Assembly: GCF_028888695.1 (NCBI RefSeq)
Contig: NZ_PNFF01000001.1
Coordinates: 1,435,501 to 1,499,500 of the forward strand
Origin: Bacillus methanolicus
GTDB lineage: Bacteria > Bacillota > Bacilli > Bacillales > Cytobacillaceae
Length of the DNA stretch: 64,000 bases
Direction of reading: 5' to 3'
The position numbers and the translations under genes were made by a program. This document shows positions 36,255 to 45,034 of this stretch, in pieces (position 1 is the first letter of the stretch; each line of letters begins with the position of its first letter). The notes below the pieces were generated by a model, which saw only the letters and a list, made by a program, of their open reading frames with translations, was not told the origin of the DNA and ran no database searches.

Positions 36255-37039
36255 GGCTGTTTCACTCCTAATAGAGGCATTTTCATTTGCTTAAACGTAT
36301 TTCCCAAGCTATCTCCTGTCATAAATGTTTCTCCGACCAAAATTCCGTTTGCGCCTGAGCGGACGACTCTCTCCACATCCGCCCGCGTTTTCAAACCGCT
36401 CTCGCTGATGAGAAATGCGCCCGATTGCTTTACTTTCGGCGCAAGCCTTTCCGTAACGGCAAGGTCGACTTCAAACGTCTTTAAATTCCGGTTATTGACG
36501 CCGATTAATTTTGTTCCCGTCTTTAAAGCTTTTTCCAGTTCTTCTTCGTTGTGAACTTCAACTAATACCTCCAGCTCTTTCGCACTTGCATAGGTATAAA
36601 GATCTTTCAGCCTTGTTTCCGAAAGAGCCGCCGCTATCAAAAGAATGATGTTTGCACCTGACGCATATGCCCGGTCGATTTGGATCGGATCAATGATAAA
36701 ATCCTTGCACAAAATCGGAACATCGACTGCTTTCCTAACCGCCTCAAGGTCATTAAACGACCCTTTGAAATAAGGAGTGTCCGTCAACACTGAAATGGCA
36801 TCAGCACCGTAACGTTCATACAATTTCGCCTGTTCAACCGGATCAAGCCCGGCATTAATGTCTCCCTTTGAAGGGGAAGCCCGCTTAAATTCGGCAATGA
36901 TGGCAACTTCTTCTGTATTTTCGAGGATTGATAAAAAAGACCTTTTTACATAAGGCTCGCAAATGGCAGGCTTTTCCGCTTTCAGCCTTGTAATCTCCTC
37001 TTTCTTCGTTTCAATAATTTTATCTAAAATCGTTCCCAC
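36251..37039 (-). CDS. trpC: Indole-3-glycerol phosphate synthase
   Basis: 262 residues. Catalytic motifs are IIAEFKRASPSKGDI (Glu and Lys), VLTDTPYFKGSF, ILCKDFIIDPIQI (Lys), VEVHNEEEL, GVNNRNLKTFEVD and FLISESGLKTRADV. It closes the indole ring from CdRP. Stop and start codons of the flanking genes are adjacent or overlap, so it is translationally coupled with trpD and trpF. Confidence 0.97.
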   Translation of the reverse strand: MGTILDKIIETKKEEITRLKAEKPAICEPYVKRSFLSILENTEEVAIIAEFKRASPSKGDINAGLDPVEQAKLYERYGADAISVLTDTPYFKGSFNDLEAVRKAVDVPILCKDFIIDPIQIDRAYASGANIILLIAAALSETRLKDLYTYASAKELEVLVEVHNEEELEKALKTGTKLIGVNNRNLKTFEVDLAVTERLAPKVKQSGAFLISESGLKTRADVERVVRSGANGILVGETFMTGDSLGNTFKQMKMPLLGVKQP

Positions 37040-38065
37040 TTAGATCACCTCTATTTGAATTACCTTGCTTTTTTCAATAAGGAGCTGCAGCTTCTCAAAC
37101 GCTGATCCGGAATCAATGCTTTCTTTTGCCAGTTGAATACCTTCCTGTATGGAGTCCGCTTTTCCGGCGGCAAAAATGCCAATTCCAGCGTTAAGGAGAA
37201 CGGTCTCACGCCTTGCCCCTTTTTCGCCTTTCAGAATGTTTGTCAAAATTTCCGCGTTTTCCTTTGCGTCTCCGCCGCGGATGGCTTCATTGTTGTAAAC
37301 AGACAGGCCGACCTCTTCCGGATGGACAGTCATATTCCGTATTGACCCTTCTTCGAGCACAACTAAATGGTTTTCTCCTTGAAGAGAAGCTTCATCCATA
37401 AATCCTGCACCGTTCAAAACGACAGCCCGTTTTCGTCCTAATGCGTTTAAAACTTCGGCAAACATCCCGATCAGATTGCGGCGGTAAATACCAAGCAATT
37501 GGTATTCGAGATCAATTGGATTTGTCAGCGGACCGATTAAATTAAAGATCGTCGGAATCCTCAAGTCTTTTCTTACTTTCATAATTCGTTTGATCCGGGG
37601 GTGAACATTCGGTGCAAACAAAAAAGCTATGCCGATTTCTTCAATTAATTCCTCCGTCCGTTCCGGCGGCAAATGTATATTCACCCCTAAATGCTCAAGA
37701 ACATCTGCGCTTCCGGTCTTGCTTGAAATGCTGCGGTTTCCGTGTTTAGCAACCGGAATCCCTGCACCCGCCAATACAAATGCGGAAGTTGTGCTGATAT
37801 TAAAACTTTTCGAACCGTCGCCGCCCGTTCCGCAATTATCCATAACATTGGGAATTTTCTTTCTAAATGGAAGAGAATGTTCCCTGAGCGCCTTTACTAA
37901 TCCGGCAATTTCGTTTACGGTTTCCCCTTTTGTTTTTAACCCGATCAAGAAAGCGGCAATTTCACTGTCAGTCACTTCTTCGGAAAATAAAAAGCTGACG
38001 GCTTCCTGCATCTCATATTCTGTTAATGATTCTCTTTCAGTTAATTTTTGAAGAAAAGCTTTCAT
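37040..38065 (-). CDS. trpD: Anthranilate phosphoribosyltransferase
   Basis: 341 residues. Key motifs: [17 protein letters not shown] (PRPP binding), [40 protein letters not shown] and GPLTNP. It transfers phosphoribose to anthranilate. It overlaps the trpG end by 29 nt, an unusually long overlap; the ATG at 38065 is supported by GAAGGAGAACAGCC. It is the single-domain form, not fused to TrpG. Confidence 0.97.
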   Translation of the reverse strand: MKAFLQKLTERESLTEYEMQEAVSFLFSEEVTDSEIAAFLIGLKTKGETVNEIAGLVKALREHSLPFRKKIPNVMDNCGTGGDGSKSFNISTTSAFVLAGAGIPVAKHGNRSISSKTGSADVLEHLGVNIHLPPERTEELIEEIGIAFLFAPNVHPRIKRIMKVRKDLRIPTIFNLIGPLTNPIDLEYQLLGIYRRNLIGMFAEVLNALGRKRAVVLNGAGFMDEASLQGENHLVVLEEGSIRNMTVHPEEVGLSVYNNEAIRGGDAKENAEILTNILKGEKGARRETVLLNAGIGIFAAGKADSIQEGIQLAKESIDSGSAFEKLQLLIEKSKVIQIEVI

Positions 38066-38648
38066 GGCTGTTCTCCTTCCTGATATTTTTTAAAAAGTTG
38101 TTTATAATCTGCTTCCCTGTTTTTGTACCCACCGACTCCGGATGGAATTGAAGCCCGTAAAGAGGGAAGGATTCATGTTTTATCGCCATAATTTCGTTAT
38201 CATCCATCGATCTTGCAAGCACTTTAAATGCTTCCGGGAGTGTGCCGTTTTGAATGACTAACGAATGATATCGCATGACTTCTACCGGCTGAGGCAGATA
38301 TTCGAATAAATAAGTTCCTGTATGAGTCAGTTTTGACGTTTTTCCATGCATGACTTTGCCGGCCTTTTCAATCACTGCCCCGAAAGCATACCCAATTGCT
38401 TGATGGCCAAGGCATATACCAAGAATCGGAATTTTTTGATAAAAAGCTTTTATGATATCTACACATATGCCTGCAACTTCGGGTCTTCCCGGCCCAGGCG
38501 ACAGAACAATCGCTTCGGGATTCATCATTTCGATTTCCTTCAAGGTGATCCGGTCATTCCTTGCCACCTGTACGTCCTCGCCTAATTCGCCTAAATATTG
38601 ATATAAATTGAATGTAAATGAATCATAATTGTCGATTAACAGTATCAT
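38037..38648 (-). CDS. trpG: Anthranilate/aminodeoxychorismate synthase glutamine amidotransferase
   Basis: 203 residues of class I glutamine amidotransferase: [18 protein letters not shown], the nucleophile Cys79 in [16 protein letters not shown], and the His/Glu pair in [16 protein letters not shown]. It supplies ammonia to TrpE. Here trpG is inside the trp operon, whereas Bacillus subtilis uses the pabA copy from the folate operon, so this strain does not need that shared arrangement. Overlaps trpE by 4 nt. Confidence 0.95.
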   Translation of the reverse strand: MILLIDNYDSFTFNLYQYLGELGEDVQVARNDRITLKEIEMMNPEAIVLSPGPGRPEVAGICVDIIKAFYQKIPILGICLGHQAIGYAFGAVIEKAGKVMHGKTSKLTHTGTYLFEYLPQPVEVMRYHSLVIQNGTLPEAFKVLARSMDDNEIMAIKHESFPLYGLQFHPESVGTKTGKQIINNFLKNIRKENSHESFSSKIN

Positions 38649-40039
38649 TTATGATCCTCCAAAAATGCTCTTAATTTATGAAGCGTCTCTTCGTATTCTT
38701 TTTCCGGGACCGAATCATGGACAATCCCTGCACCTGCCTGTATATAAGCCTTGTTGTTTTTTACAAGCATCGTCCGGATCGCAAGTGCAAAGTCCATATT
38801 TCCATTTGCGGAAAAGTAGCCGATCGCTCCTGAATATACGCCTCTTTTTACTTCTTCAAGTTCATTAATGATTTCCATTGCCCTGATTTTTGGAGCCCCG
38901 GACACTGTCCCGGCCGGGAGGCAAGATATTAATGCATCAACCGGTGCATATTGCTGTTTTAACGTTCCGCTAACTTCAGAGACAATGTGCATGACATGTT
39001 TGTATTTTTCAATTTCCATATATTTTTCAAGTTGGATGCTTCCAAATTCACAAACCCTGCCAAGATCATTGCGGCCAAGATCAACAAGCATCCGATGTTC
39101 GGCAAGTTCTTTTTCATCCTCCATTAGTTCCTTCTCCAGGCTTTTGTCCTCTTCCTCACTTTTACCGCGCGGCCGTGTTCCGGCGATTGGGTTTGTCGTA
39201 ATTTTCGTTTTAACTTTCTTTACAATGCTTTCCGGAGAAGCGCCGGCAACTGCATAGTCTTCAAAATCAAGGTAGTACATGTATGGTGATGGATTATCAA
39301 TTCTTAATTTCCGGTAAAACGAGAACGGGTCACCTTCAATCGCTGCTTCCAAACGCTGCGACAGAACAACCTGAAAGATGTCTCCTTCAAGAATGTAGTT
39401 CTTTGCGATTTTTACTTTTTCAATAAAATCATCTTTCTTCATGGAAGCCTTAAAGGACGATATCGAAGCTTTTAAAACGGGAGTGATGTCGGTACCATTC
39501 AGTACTTCTTCCTTCCGTTTGAGAACTTTTTTTCTGATATGTTCATTGCTTGTTTCCCGCTGAATCGGCGTTCCGATGATGAATACCTTTTGCTCCAAAT
39601 GGTCATAAACGATCACTTCTTCGAAAAACATTAAATGTACATCAGGCACCTGCAAATCATCGTCAAGTTCCTTTCCAATTCGTTCGTATTGACGAATCGC
39701 ATCATATGCCACATATCCTACCGCCCCGCCGATAAAAGGGATATCTTTCACCGTTTGATCTCTATTCGGGAGAAATGCTTTTAATACTTCAAGCGGTTTT
39801 TCGTCTTTTATTTTTCTGACCTTTCCTTTTACAATTTCTGTCGTTTTCCCGTATCCTTTCAGCTCAATAGCCGGATCTGCGCCGATAAACGAATACCTTC
39901 CAGTTTTCTCATGCTTCAGTGAGCTTTCCAGCAAAAACTTTTTCTTTCCGGATATTCGTTGAAAAATCGAAATCGGCGTCAGTGTATCTCCTTCCAATTC
40001 CACAACGATCAATTCATCCATGTTCAGCATTTTCTCCAA
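38645..40039 (-). CDS. trpE: Anthranilate synthase component I
   Basis: 464 residues by the TTG at 40039, which has AAAGGAG 10 nt upstream; ATGs at 40030 and 40021 are alternatives with poorer spacing. Chorismate-binding motifs: GDIFQVVLSQRLE, ITTNPIAGTRPRG, DLGRNDLGRV and GTVSGAPKIRAMEIINELE. The N-terminal Trp feedback site is in the LLESSLKHEKTGRYSFIG region (the LLESS element). First gene of trpEGDCFBA; the leader holds two T-boxes. Confidence 0.96.
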   Translation of the reverse strand: MEKMLNMDELIVVELEGDTLTPISIFQRISGKKKFLLESSLKHEKTGRYSFIGADPAIELKGYGKTTEIVKGKVRKIKDEKPLEVLKAFLPNRDQTVKDIPFIGGAVGYVAYDAIRQYERIGKELDDDLQVPDVHLMFFEEVIVYDHLEQKVFIIGTPIQRETSNEHIRKKVLKRKEEVLNGTDITPVLKASISSFKASMKKDDFIEKVKIAKNYILEGDIFQVVLSQRLEAAIEGDPFSFYRKLRIDNPSPYMYYLDFEDYAVAGASPESIVKKVKTKITTNPIAGTRPRGKSEEEDKSLEKELMEDEKELAEHRMLVDLGRNDLGRVCEFGSIQLEKYMEIEKYKHVMHIVSEVSGTLKQQYAPVDALISCLPAGTVSGAPKIRAMEIINELEEVKRGVYSGAIGYFSANGNMDFALAIRTMLVKNNKAYIQAGAGIVHDSVPEKEYEETLHKLRAFLEDHK

Positions 40040-40076
40040 AGGGCATTAGCTCCTTTCTTTTTGTGAAAATAAAAAA

Positions 40077-40497
40077 GTCCTCTATACGCACGAGAATTGT
40101 GCATATAGAGGACGATATCGTCAGACCGCGGTGCCACCTCATTTGGAGCATAAAAATGCTCCCTCTCTTCGGGTACGTGAAGGACGGACTGGCGTTTTGT
40201 ACAAACTCGGCCTTTTTCTCTTTGGCCAGATTCATTCGCCATGGCCGGCCAGGTCAAGACATTTTATTTCTGCGCAAAATATCTTGGCGGTCCTGGACGA
40301 GAATACTCCGCCTTTCTTTATACCCTATCCTTTTAACGGTGGAATTCCGTGCAGCCCTACTAAAGTTCAGGCTGCCTCTCGTAAGCCCATTCAGCTGAAT
40401 CCTTCATACCGGCTTTCACCTGACCCGGCTCTCTGTCATGAAGTTCCATCAGCTTACTATTCTTACTCATCGATTTACCATTTTCATTTTTTGTGGT
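40077..40497 (-). promoter_or_regulatory. Trp-specific T-box riboswitch, promoter-proximal to trpE
   Basis: On the minus strand: Stem I with GAATAGTAAGC and AGAGAGCCGGG, a specifier loop CTGAATGGGCTTAC holding codon TGG (Trp), the T-box itself GAGGTGGCACCGCGG at 40129-40143, and a terminator whose arms GTCCTCTAT/ATAGAGGAC (40077-40113) are followed by TTTTTTATTTTC. Uncharged tRNA-Trp should open the terminator. This is the second of two elements in series. Confidence 0.95.
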
Positions 40498-40682
40498 AAA
40501 AGGGCGGTGGTGCGCTATTAACGAATAGAAATGCCAACCTGCTTTAGCTAGTTACATATTAGCATTGTTAATAATTAGAGCCTGGCTTCGCTCACACCGC
40601 CTTATTATGTTGGAAATGTTTAAAATGAAACCTATTTCCATGTTATGGTTGGATGTTTAAAGCCATGCACGTTTTCTGAAAA

Positions 40683-40990
40683 ACAAAAAGGGCTTCAAGC
40701 CTGTAAAGGACGAGAAACCCGTGGTGCCACCTTCATTAGCTGAAAAAATTCAGCTCACTTTATAGGTATCAAAGCATTATGCTTGAATACCTGTCTCTTG
40801 TAACGATGAGACCATTCGCCAAAGCCTACTGCTCATACAAGAGGTTCGGTTTGGTGGCTCGGAAGCCCATTCGCTATTACTTCCACACTGATTTGCACCA
40901 ACCATCAGCTCTCTGCAGTTTCCATAATAGCTACTCTTCTTCGTCAACGCCGCATCTTATTTTGATTTTCATCATAATAAGGATTAAAGA
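40683..40990 (-). promoter_or_regulatory. Trp-specific T-box riboswitch, distal (first transcribed)
   Basis: A second T-box in the same orientation. Features on the minus strand are GAAGAGTAGC, GCAGAGAGCTGATGG, a specifier loop AGCGAATGGGCTTCC (codon TGG) and the T-box core GAAGGTGGCACCACGGG at 40717-40733. A short terminator stem follows, GGCTTGAAGCC then CTTTTTG. Specifier loops of the two elements are nearly identical, while the distal stems differ, so they are old duplicates rather than a fresh copy. Confidence 0.93.
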
Positions 40991-41128
40991 AAAAGTCAAG
41001 AGAATTTTTTAAAAAATTAATTTATTCTGATATGATTTTTTTCCATAAAAAGCTATTCATTTTTCCTTCTAGTATTTGAAAAATGGCAAATAGTAATGGA
41101 AAGAGAATTCTAAAGGCAGGTTATTGAG

Positions 41129-42382
41129 ATGGAACATTTAGAAAAGCTCCCAAAAGGACTCGCAAAAGAAAAATCAGACCGGTCAAGACAGAACTTTCAT
41201 AAGCATTGGACGCTCTTATCGCTTTCATCGATTCCGCTCATTATGACCCTTGGGAATTCAATGCTTTTTCCTGTATTTCCGATGATGGAAAGAGCGTTAA
41301 ATATTTCTTCTTTCCAGTCGAGCTTGATTATAACAGTTTATTCAGTCGTTGCAATTTTTCTCATACCCATTGCCGGTTTTTTGTCTGATCATATCGGCCG
41401 CAAAAAAGTAATCATTCCAAGCCTCTTGATTTCAGGTATTGGTGGGATCATTTCCGGGTGGGCTTCGTGGAAGATGAATGATGGTTACTGGCTTATTCTT
41501 ATCGGCCGGGCATTGCAGGGAGTTGGTGCTGCTGGGGCTGCCCCGATTGTTATGCCGCTTGTCGGAGATATATTTAAAAGTGAAGACGAAGTCAGCAGTT
41601 CTCTTGGAATGATTGAAACTTCGAACACGCTTGGGAAAGTTCTAAGCCCTATTTTAGGTTCATTTTTGGCCGGTTTTATATGGTTTCTTCCTTTTTTTGC
41701 ATTTCCTGTTTTTTGTGCAATTTCTATCCTGCTTATGTTTTTCCATGTTAAAACGCCAAAATCAAAAGAAGAGCCGATACGCTTTAGCATTTTTTTCAAA
41801 AAAGTGAAAGATATTTTTATTTATAACCGTCGCTGGCTATGTGCAGCTTTCTTGATTGGTGCTATTATAATGTTTGTCCTATTTGGAATGCTGTTTTATC
41901 TATCAGAAGTTTTGGAAAAGGACTATGAGATTAAAAATGTCAGGAAAGGGCTGCTTTTAGCCGTTCCTCTCGGAGCACTCTGCCTTTCATCTTTTATTAC
42001 CGGCAAAAATATTAAAGAAAATAAAGTGCTCATGAAATGGATTACATTTGGGGGAACATTGCTGATGGCAACATCGATTGCCTCTTTAAGTTTTTCTAAA
42101 ACGTTATGGTTTATTATTGCAATGTTTTCCTTAAGCGGAATCGGAATCGGAGCGGTGCTTCCTTGCCTCGATGCACTGATAACAGAAGGGATTGAAAAAG
42201 AGCAAAGAGGAACAATCACTTCGATCTACAGTTCGATGAGGTTTGTCGGGGTTGCGGCAGGCCCTCCGGCCATTGCGATTCTCATGAAGAATACCGAACA
42301 GACTTTATTTTTTCTTCTAAGCGGCTTAAGCATTCTGGCCGCACTCGCCACATTTATGGCGATCAAACCTGAAAAAGAATGA
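41129..42382 (+). CDS. MFS transporter, DHA1-type drug efflux family
   Basis: 417 residues, about 12 membrane helices. Motif A is GFLSDHIGRKKVIIPSLL after TM2, RALQGVGAAGAAPIVMPLVGD follows TM4, and GKVLSPILGSFLAG is motif-C-like in TM5. It begins with a basic cytosolic stretch of about 25 residues. This pattern fits proton-driven efflux of small drugs. Divergent from the trp leader; its own terminator follows. Substrate unknown. Confidence 0.9.
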   Translation: MEHLEKLPKGLAKEKSDRSRQNFHKHWTLLSLSSIPLIMTLGNSMLFPVFPMMERALNISSFQSSLIITVYSVVAIFLIPIAGFLSDHIGRKKVIIPSLLISGIGGIISGWASWKMNDGYWLILIGRALQGVGAAGAAPIVMPLVGDIFKSEDEVSSSLGMIETSNTLGKVLSPILGSFLAGFIWFLPFFAFPVFCAISILLMFFHVKTPKSKEEPIRFSIFFKKVKDIFIYNRRWLCAAFLIGAIIMFVLFGMLFYLSEVLEKDYEIKNVRKGLLLAVPLGALCLSSFITGKNIKENKVLMKWITFGGTLLMATSIASLSFSKTLWFIIAMFSLSGIGIGAVLPCLDALITEGIEKEQRGTITSIYSSMRFVGVAAGPPAIAILMKNTEQTLFFLLSGLSILAALATFMAIKPEKE

Positions 42383-42392
42383 ACGAGCTAAT

Positions 42393-42422
42393 CCGCATTG
42401 GGAAAAATCAATGCGGTTTTTT
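42393..42422 (+). terminator. Terminator of the MFS gene
   Basis: CCGCATTG pairs with CAATGCGG, followed by TTTTTTAA, 10 bp after the stop codon. Confidence 0.9.
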
Positions 42423-42453
42423 AATGAAAAAGTTTTTGACCTGTTTTTTTTTC

Positions 42454-42619
42454 GCCACTTTTGAGCAATTATGAGTGACATTTTTTATGAGACGCTCTTT
42501 AAGATTTATGAACTTTAAGGTTTATAAGCCACTTTTGAACTTTTATGAGCCACTTTTTAGATTTATGAGCCATTTTTTAAGATTTATGATCCACTTTCGA
42601 ACATTTATGAGCCAGTTTA
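42454..42619. repeat. Repeat cluster A: about nine degenerate 20-21-nt units
   Basis: Between the convergent ends of the MFS and hydrolase genes a unit of the form GCCACTTTTnAnATTTATGA repeats about nine times; units 2-4 are the most decayed and the others keep GCCACTTTT and TTTATGA. The reverse reading (TCATAAAT..AAAAGTGGC) matches the units at 44159-44264 and 48650-48740. No gene or known repeat class explains it. Confidence 0.85.
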
Positions 42620-42665
42620 CAAAAAATACCACAGAATCAGGATCTGCGGCACAATTTCCCTATAA

Positions 42666-43433
42666 TTAATCTGCAGGAACTTTTTCCGATAAAAATCCTG
42701 TTATCAATTGATTGAACAGTTCCCATCTCTTCGTTGGCAGGTGATGGGATACTTTGGAAATTATTGCAATTTGGCAATTCGTATGCTTTTTGTAGGCGCG
42801 AGCATGTTGATTTACAATGTCTCTTGAACCGTATAACAACAGTAATGGCGCTTTCAGCTTATGAAGGCGGTCAAGGCAGGAATATTGAAGAGATCGTTCA
42901 TAAAAATCAAACCATGTTTTCCGGTCAGCTTTTTCCATATGATGCAAAATGTCGTTCCTCAATTCCTTATTGTCCGTATGGCTCGTTGCGATTATGTACC
43001 TCAAAAATCCGGGAGCATGCTTTACGAAATACATCCCAATAAGATGTTCATACTTAAAGGCCGGAGACATTACTTGCGGAAACCCTCCGGAAAGAATAAG
43101 AGCTAGTGTCCGGTTCGGATTTTGAAGAGCAAATTCCTGTGCAACAACTCCTCCGGATGAATAACCGCAAACAACCGCACGTTCGATCTCTAGATAATCC
43201 AACAAACCTTTAATTTCTCCGGCAAATCCGGCTATTGAAACTTTTCCTGCCGGACCTGTTGTATCCCCGTGCCCGCTTAAATCAGGCAGCAAAACACGAA
43301 AATGCTTGGCAAGCTTTTTTTGATAATAAAAAACTTTCCGCCCCATCGCAGGAGGGTGAACAAAAACTATCGGAACACCTGAACCGATATCTTCGAAGAA
43401 AATGTTGTTTTCTCCATGGGAAAAATACGGCAT
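42666..43433 (-). CDS. Alpha/beta hydrolase
   Basis: 255 residues. The fold starts PIVFVHPPAMGRK (oxyanion region), then VLLPDLSGHGDT, the nucleophile elbow VVCGYSSGGVVAQE (Ser), the acid in LLYGSRDIVNQ (Asp) and the base in KVSHHLPTKR (His). It is a soluble cytosolic enzyme of the general esterase/haloperoxidase-like type. Substrate cannot be read from sequence. ATG at 43433 follows GAAAGGAACTGATATTT. It ends at the repeat cluster A. Confidence 0.9.
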   Translation of the reverse strand: MPYFSHGENNIFFEDIGSGVPIVFVHPPAMGRKVFYYQKKLAKHFRVLLPDLSGHGDTTGPAGKVSIAGFAGEIKGLLDYLEIERAVVCGYSSGGVVAQEFALQNPNRTLALILSGGFPQVMSPAFKYEHLIGMYFVKHAPGFLRYIIATSHTDNKELRNDILHHMEKADRKTWFDFYERSLQYSCLDRLHKLKAPLLLLYGSRDIVNQHARAYKKHTNCQIAIISKVSHHLPTKRWELFNQLITGFLSEKVPAD

Positions 43434-43518
43434 AAATATCAGTTCCTTTCAGCAATTTTTCCGGTATGTACGTTAAAAAAGAGGCAGTTTTATTCTGCCC
43501 CATTCGTTCTCATTTCTA

Positions 43519-43641
43519 TCATTTTGGCCGTGTTTTTTTAGCTTTTTTGTCGACCGGTTTTAATTCACCGGCAAATTCGGGATCTGTTATGCTTTTTACA
43601 CTTTGAAGCCCCGATTTTGTTTTCCGGTTTCGTTTTGTCAT
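43519..43641 (-). CDS. Small basic 40-residue protein, unknown
   Basis: ATG at 43641 behind GGGAGGTAACAAC. The product MTKRNRKTKSGLQSVKSITD continues PEFAGELKPVDKKAKKTRPK: Lys/Arg-rich at both ends, no membrane segment. Its size and the FAGE-like centre recall small Bacillus spore or cytosolic peptides, but I cannot place it in a family. Confidence 0.55.
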   Translation of the reverse strand: MTKRNRKTKSGLQSVKSITDPEFAGELKPVDKKAKKTRPK

Positions 43642-43756
43642 GTTGTTACCTCCCAAAGAATTCTGCTTACAAGACATACTATTCCATTATAGTCCTATAT
43701 TCATTCAGACCGTCGTTAATCCGTGACATTTTCCAAATAGTATGGTATTCTTGAAA

Positions 43757-43920
43757 TGATAAAATGAAACAATTTAATAAACATTTGAAATAGAAAATGA
43801 CCGCAGGTGTTGCAGCACCGGCGGTCACTGCCATAGTCGTTCCCACAGGGGATCGGCCTACGAAACAAGATAGACCTCTCCCTCAATTTGCGGTCAAGGG
43901 AGGTCTATTTTTTTTGGTTG
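43757..43920 (+). ncRNA. Candidate antisense RNA of a type I toxin locus
   Basis: Plus-strand transcript predicted from a promoter-like TGACAT..16 bp..TATTCT at 43723-43750 to a strong terminator (AGACCTCTCCCT / AGGGAGGTCT, then TTTTTTTT) at 43882-43919. It would be complementary to the 3' part of the toxin mRNA, as RatA is to txpA in Bacillus subtilis. Promoter read by eye; the terminator is clear. Confidence 0.55.
43799..43826 (-). terminator. Terminator of the toxin mRNA
   Basis: GACCGCCGGTGCTGCAACAC on the minus strand folds with CTGCGGTC and is followed by ATTTTCTATTTC. Together with the toxin gene it defines a roughly 250-nt mRNA with a long structured 3' region. Confidence 0.75.
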
Positions 43921-43988
43921 AATGTTAAAACAGCGATGATCAGAGTTGCAAATGAAATCATCAATGTCATCGCTTCAAAAACTGTCAA
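43905..43988 (-). CDS. Putative holin-like toxin (type I TA, TxpA/BsrG-like), 27 residues
   Basis: Small frame starting with TTG at 43988, preceded by AAAGGGGGTGAGGCC; an in-frame stop just upstream excludes a longer form. The peptide, MTVFEAMTLMISFATLIIAV then LTFNQKK, is one hydrophobic helix with a short basic tail, the pattern of the putative holin-like toxin family in Firmicutes. Such toxins insert in the membrane and are silenced by an antisense RNA overlapping the 3' end of their mRNA. The structured 3' region and a convergent terminator are both present here. Too short for automatic gene callers. Confidence 0.8.
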   Translation of the reverse strand: MTVFEAMTLMISFATLIIAVLTFNQKK

Positions 43989-44158
43989 AAGGCCTCACCC
44001 CCTTTCATACGGGGCTAGCCGACCTCCCTTGCGAAACGAACTATCGCTCCTATAGTATACCATATTTTCGTCCACTTAATAGAACATGTGTTCGAAATTA
44101 GTAAAATTGAGTCAGAACTCCTATGTTTTCCAGAAAAGGGTCCTATCTCATTTCCTGG

Positions 44159-44264
44159 AAAGTGGTCGATATATTCCAAAAATGGTCGATAAACCGTGAA
44201 AAGTGGTTGATATATTCGAAAAGTGGTCGTTAATCCGGGAAAAGTGGTCAATATTTTCGAACAG
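44159..44264. repeat. Repeat cluster B: five degenerate 20-21-nt units
   Basis: Five units of the form AAAAGTGGTCGATATATTCG with spacing of 20-21 nt, located between the toxin promoter region and the CBO0543 gene. Same family as cluster A read on the other strand (AAAAGTGGCTCATAAAT). Confidence 0.85.
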
Positions 44265-44356
44265 CATTAAGTAAGCAAGCCACTCCTTACAAACATAAAT
44301 GATCACTTTTCAGGTAAAAATAAGGATAAAACCAAGGCTGTGATTGCAGATGGGAA

Positions 44357-44866
44357 ATGGGCTTGTATATCATTATTCTGATTTTACTTGTTTTCATTGT
44401 TTTTATATTTGGAGCGTGGAGGCACTGGGAGAAATACCTATCAACTCTGTTATACGGCTCTTCGATGAATCTTCTTTCATATGTCATTATGGGCAGAGAC
44501 CGCTTATGGTTTCATGTGCCTTCAACACTATGGAAAGATATCACTGACACTTTTGTACTCCTTCCCTCCTTGAATCTGCTTTATCTTAGTTTTTTTCCTA
44601 CTGAGACGAAAAAGAAATGGATCTATTTATTGAAATGGGTGGTAGTCTCTCTACTATTCGAATGGCTGTTGGTTCGTTTCGTCGAATTTGGCTATAATGA
44701 AAAATATCATTTTTGGATGGAACTTCCCTTTTATTTTTTTATGTACGGTTTCATAAAGCTTCACACAAAAAGACCGCTTTTAACATACGGTTTATCGATT
44801 CTTTTCATTGCATTTCTTATTATCTTCTTTGATTATTCACTCGAAAAATCTTATTTAGAAAGGTAA
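44357..44866 (+). CDS. CBO0543-family membrane protein
   Basis: 169 residues with about five hydrophobic segments: LYIIILILLVFIVFIFGAW, TDTFVLLPSLNLLYLSFF, WIYLLKWVVVSLLFEWLLV, MELPFYFFMYGFI and YGLSILFIAFLIIFF. Between them lie polar loops with KYLSTLLYGSSMNLL and RFVEFGYNEKYHFW. This pattern fits the CBO0543 family, common in spore-formers and of unknown function. No operon partner on the plus strand except a decayed antitoxin remnant downstream. Confidence 0.75.
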   Translation: MGLYIIILILLVFIVFIFGAWRHWEKYLSTLLYGSSMNLLSYVIMGRDRLWFHVPSTLWKDITDTFVLLPSLNLLYLSFFPTETKKKWIYLLKWVVVSLLFEWLLVRFVEFGYNEKYHFWMELPFYFFMYGFIKLHTKRPLLTYGLSILFIAFLIIFFDYSLEKSYLER

Positions 44867-44883
44867 TCATTACGGATCATGCT

Positions 44884-45030
44884 ATGACATTTGATAACTA
44901 TATGGATTTAAAGTTTAATCTCGAAGATCACTTTCAAAAGCCGGTAGATTTAGTCATTTTAGATGATATTAAACCAGCTCTAAAGCAAAGGATTCTAAGG
45001 AGTGCTATGTATGCGGAGCATTGTAAATAA
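44884..45030 (+). pseudogene. MNT-type nucleotidyltransferase antitoxin, C-terminal remnant
   Basis: 48 codons: FDNYMDLKFNLEDHFQKPVD then LVILDDIKPALKQRILRSAMYAEHC. This corresponds to the C-terminal half of MNT (MntA) antitoxins (FDNYMELKFFLE..VDLV...LKP.I...). The catalytic GSxxxG and D.D part is missing, and no HEPN toxin gene follows; a strong terminator comes next. It looks like a leftover of an MNT/HEPN toxin-antitoxin or DNA-polymerase-beta-like unit. Confidence 0.75.
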
Positions 45031-45034
45031 AACA

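Noticed and set aside
42454-42619. CRISPR array
   Set aside because: Units abut each other without unique spacers, drift in sequence, and no cas genes are near.
42475-42669. 64-codon plus-strand frame with a repetitive F/M/R-rich peptide
   Set aside because: It is produced by the 21-nt repeat period of cluster A; no ribosome binding site and no protein-like composition.
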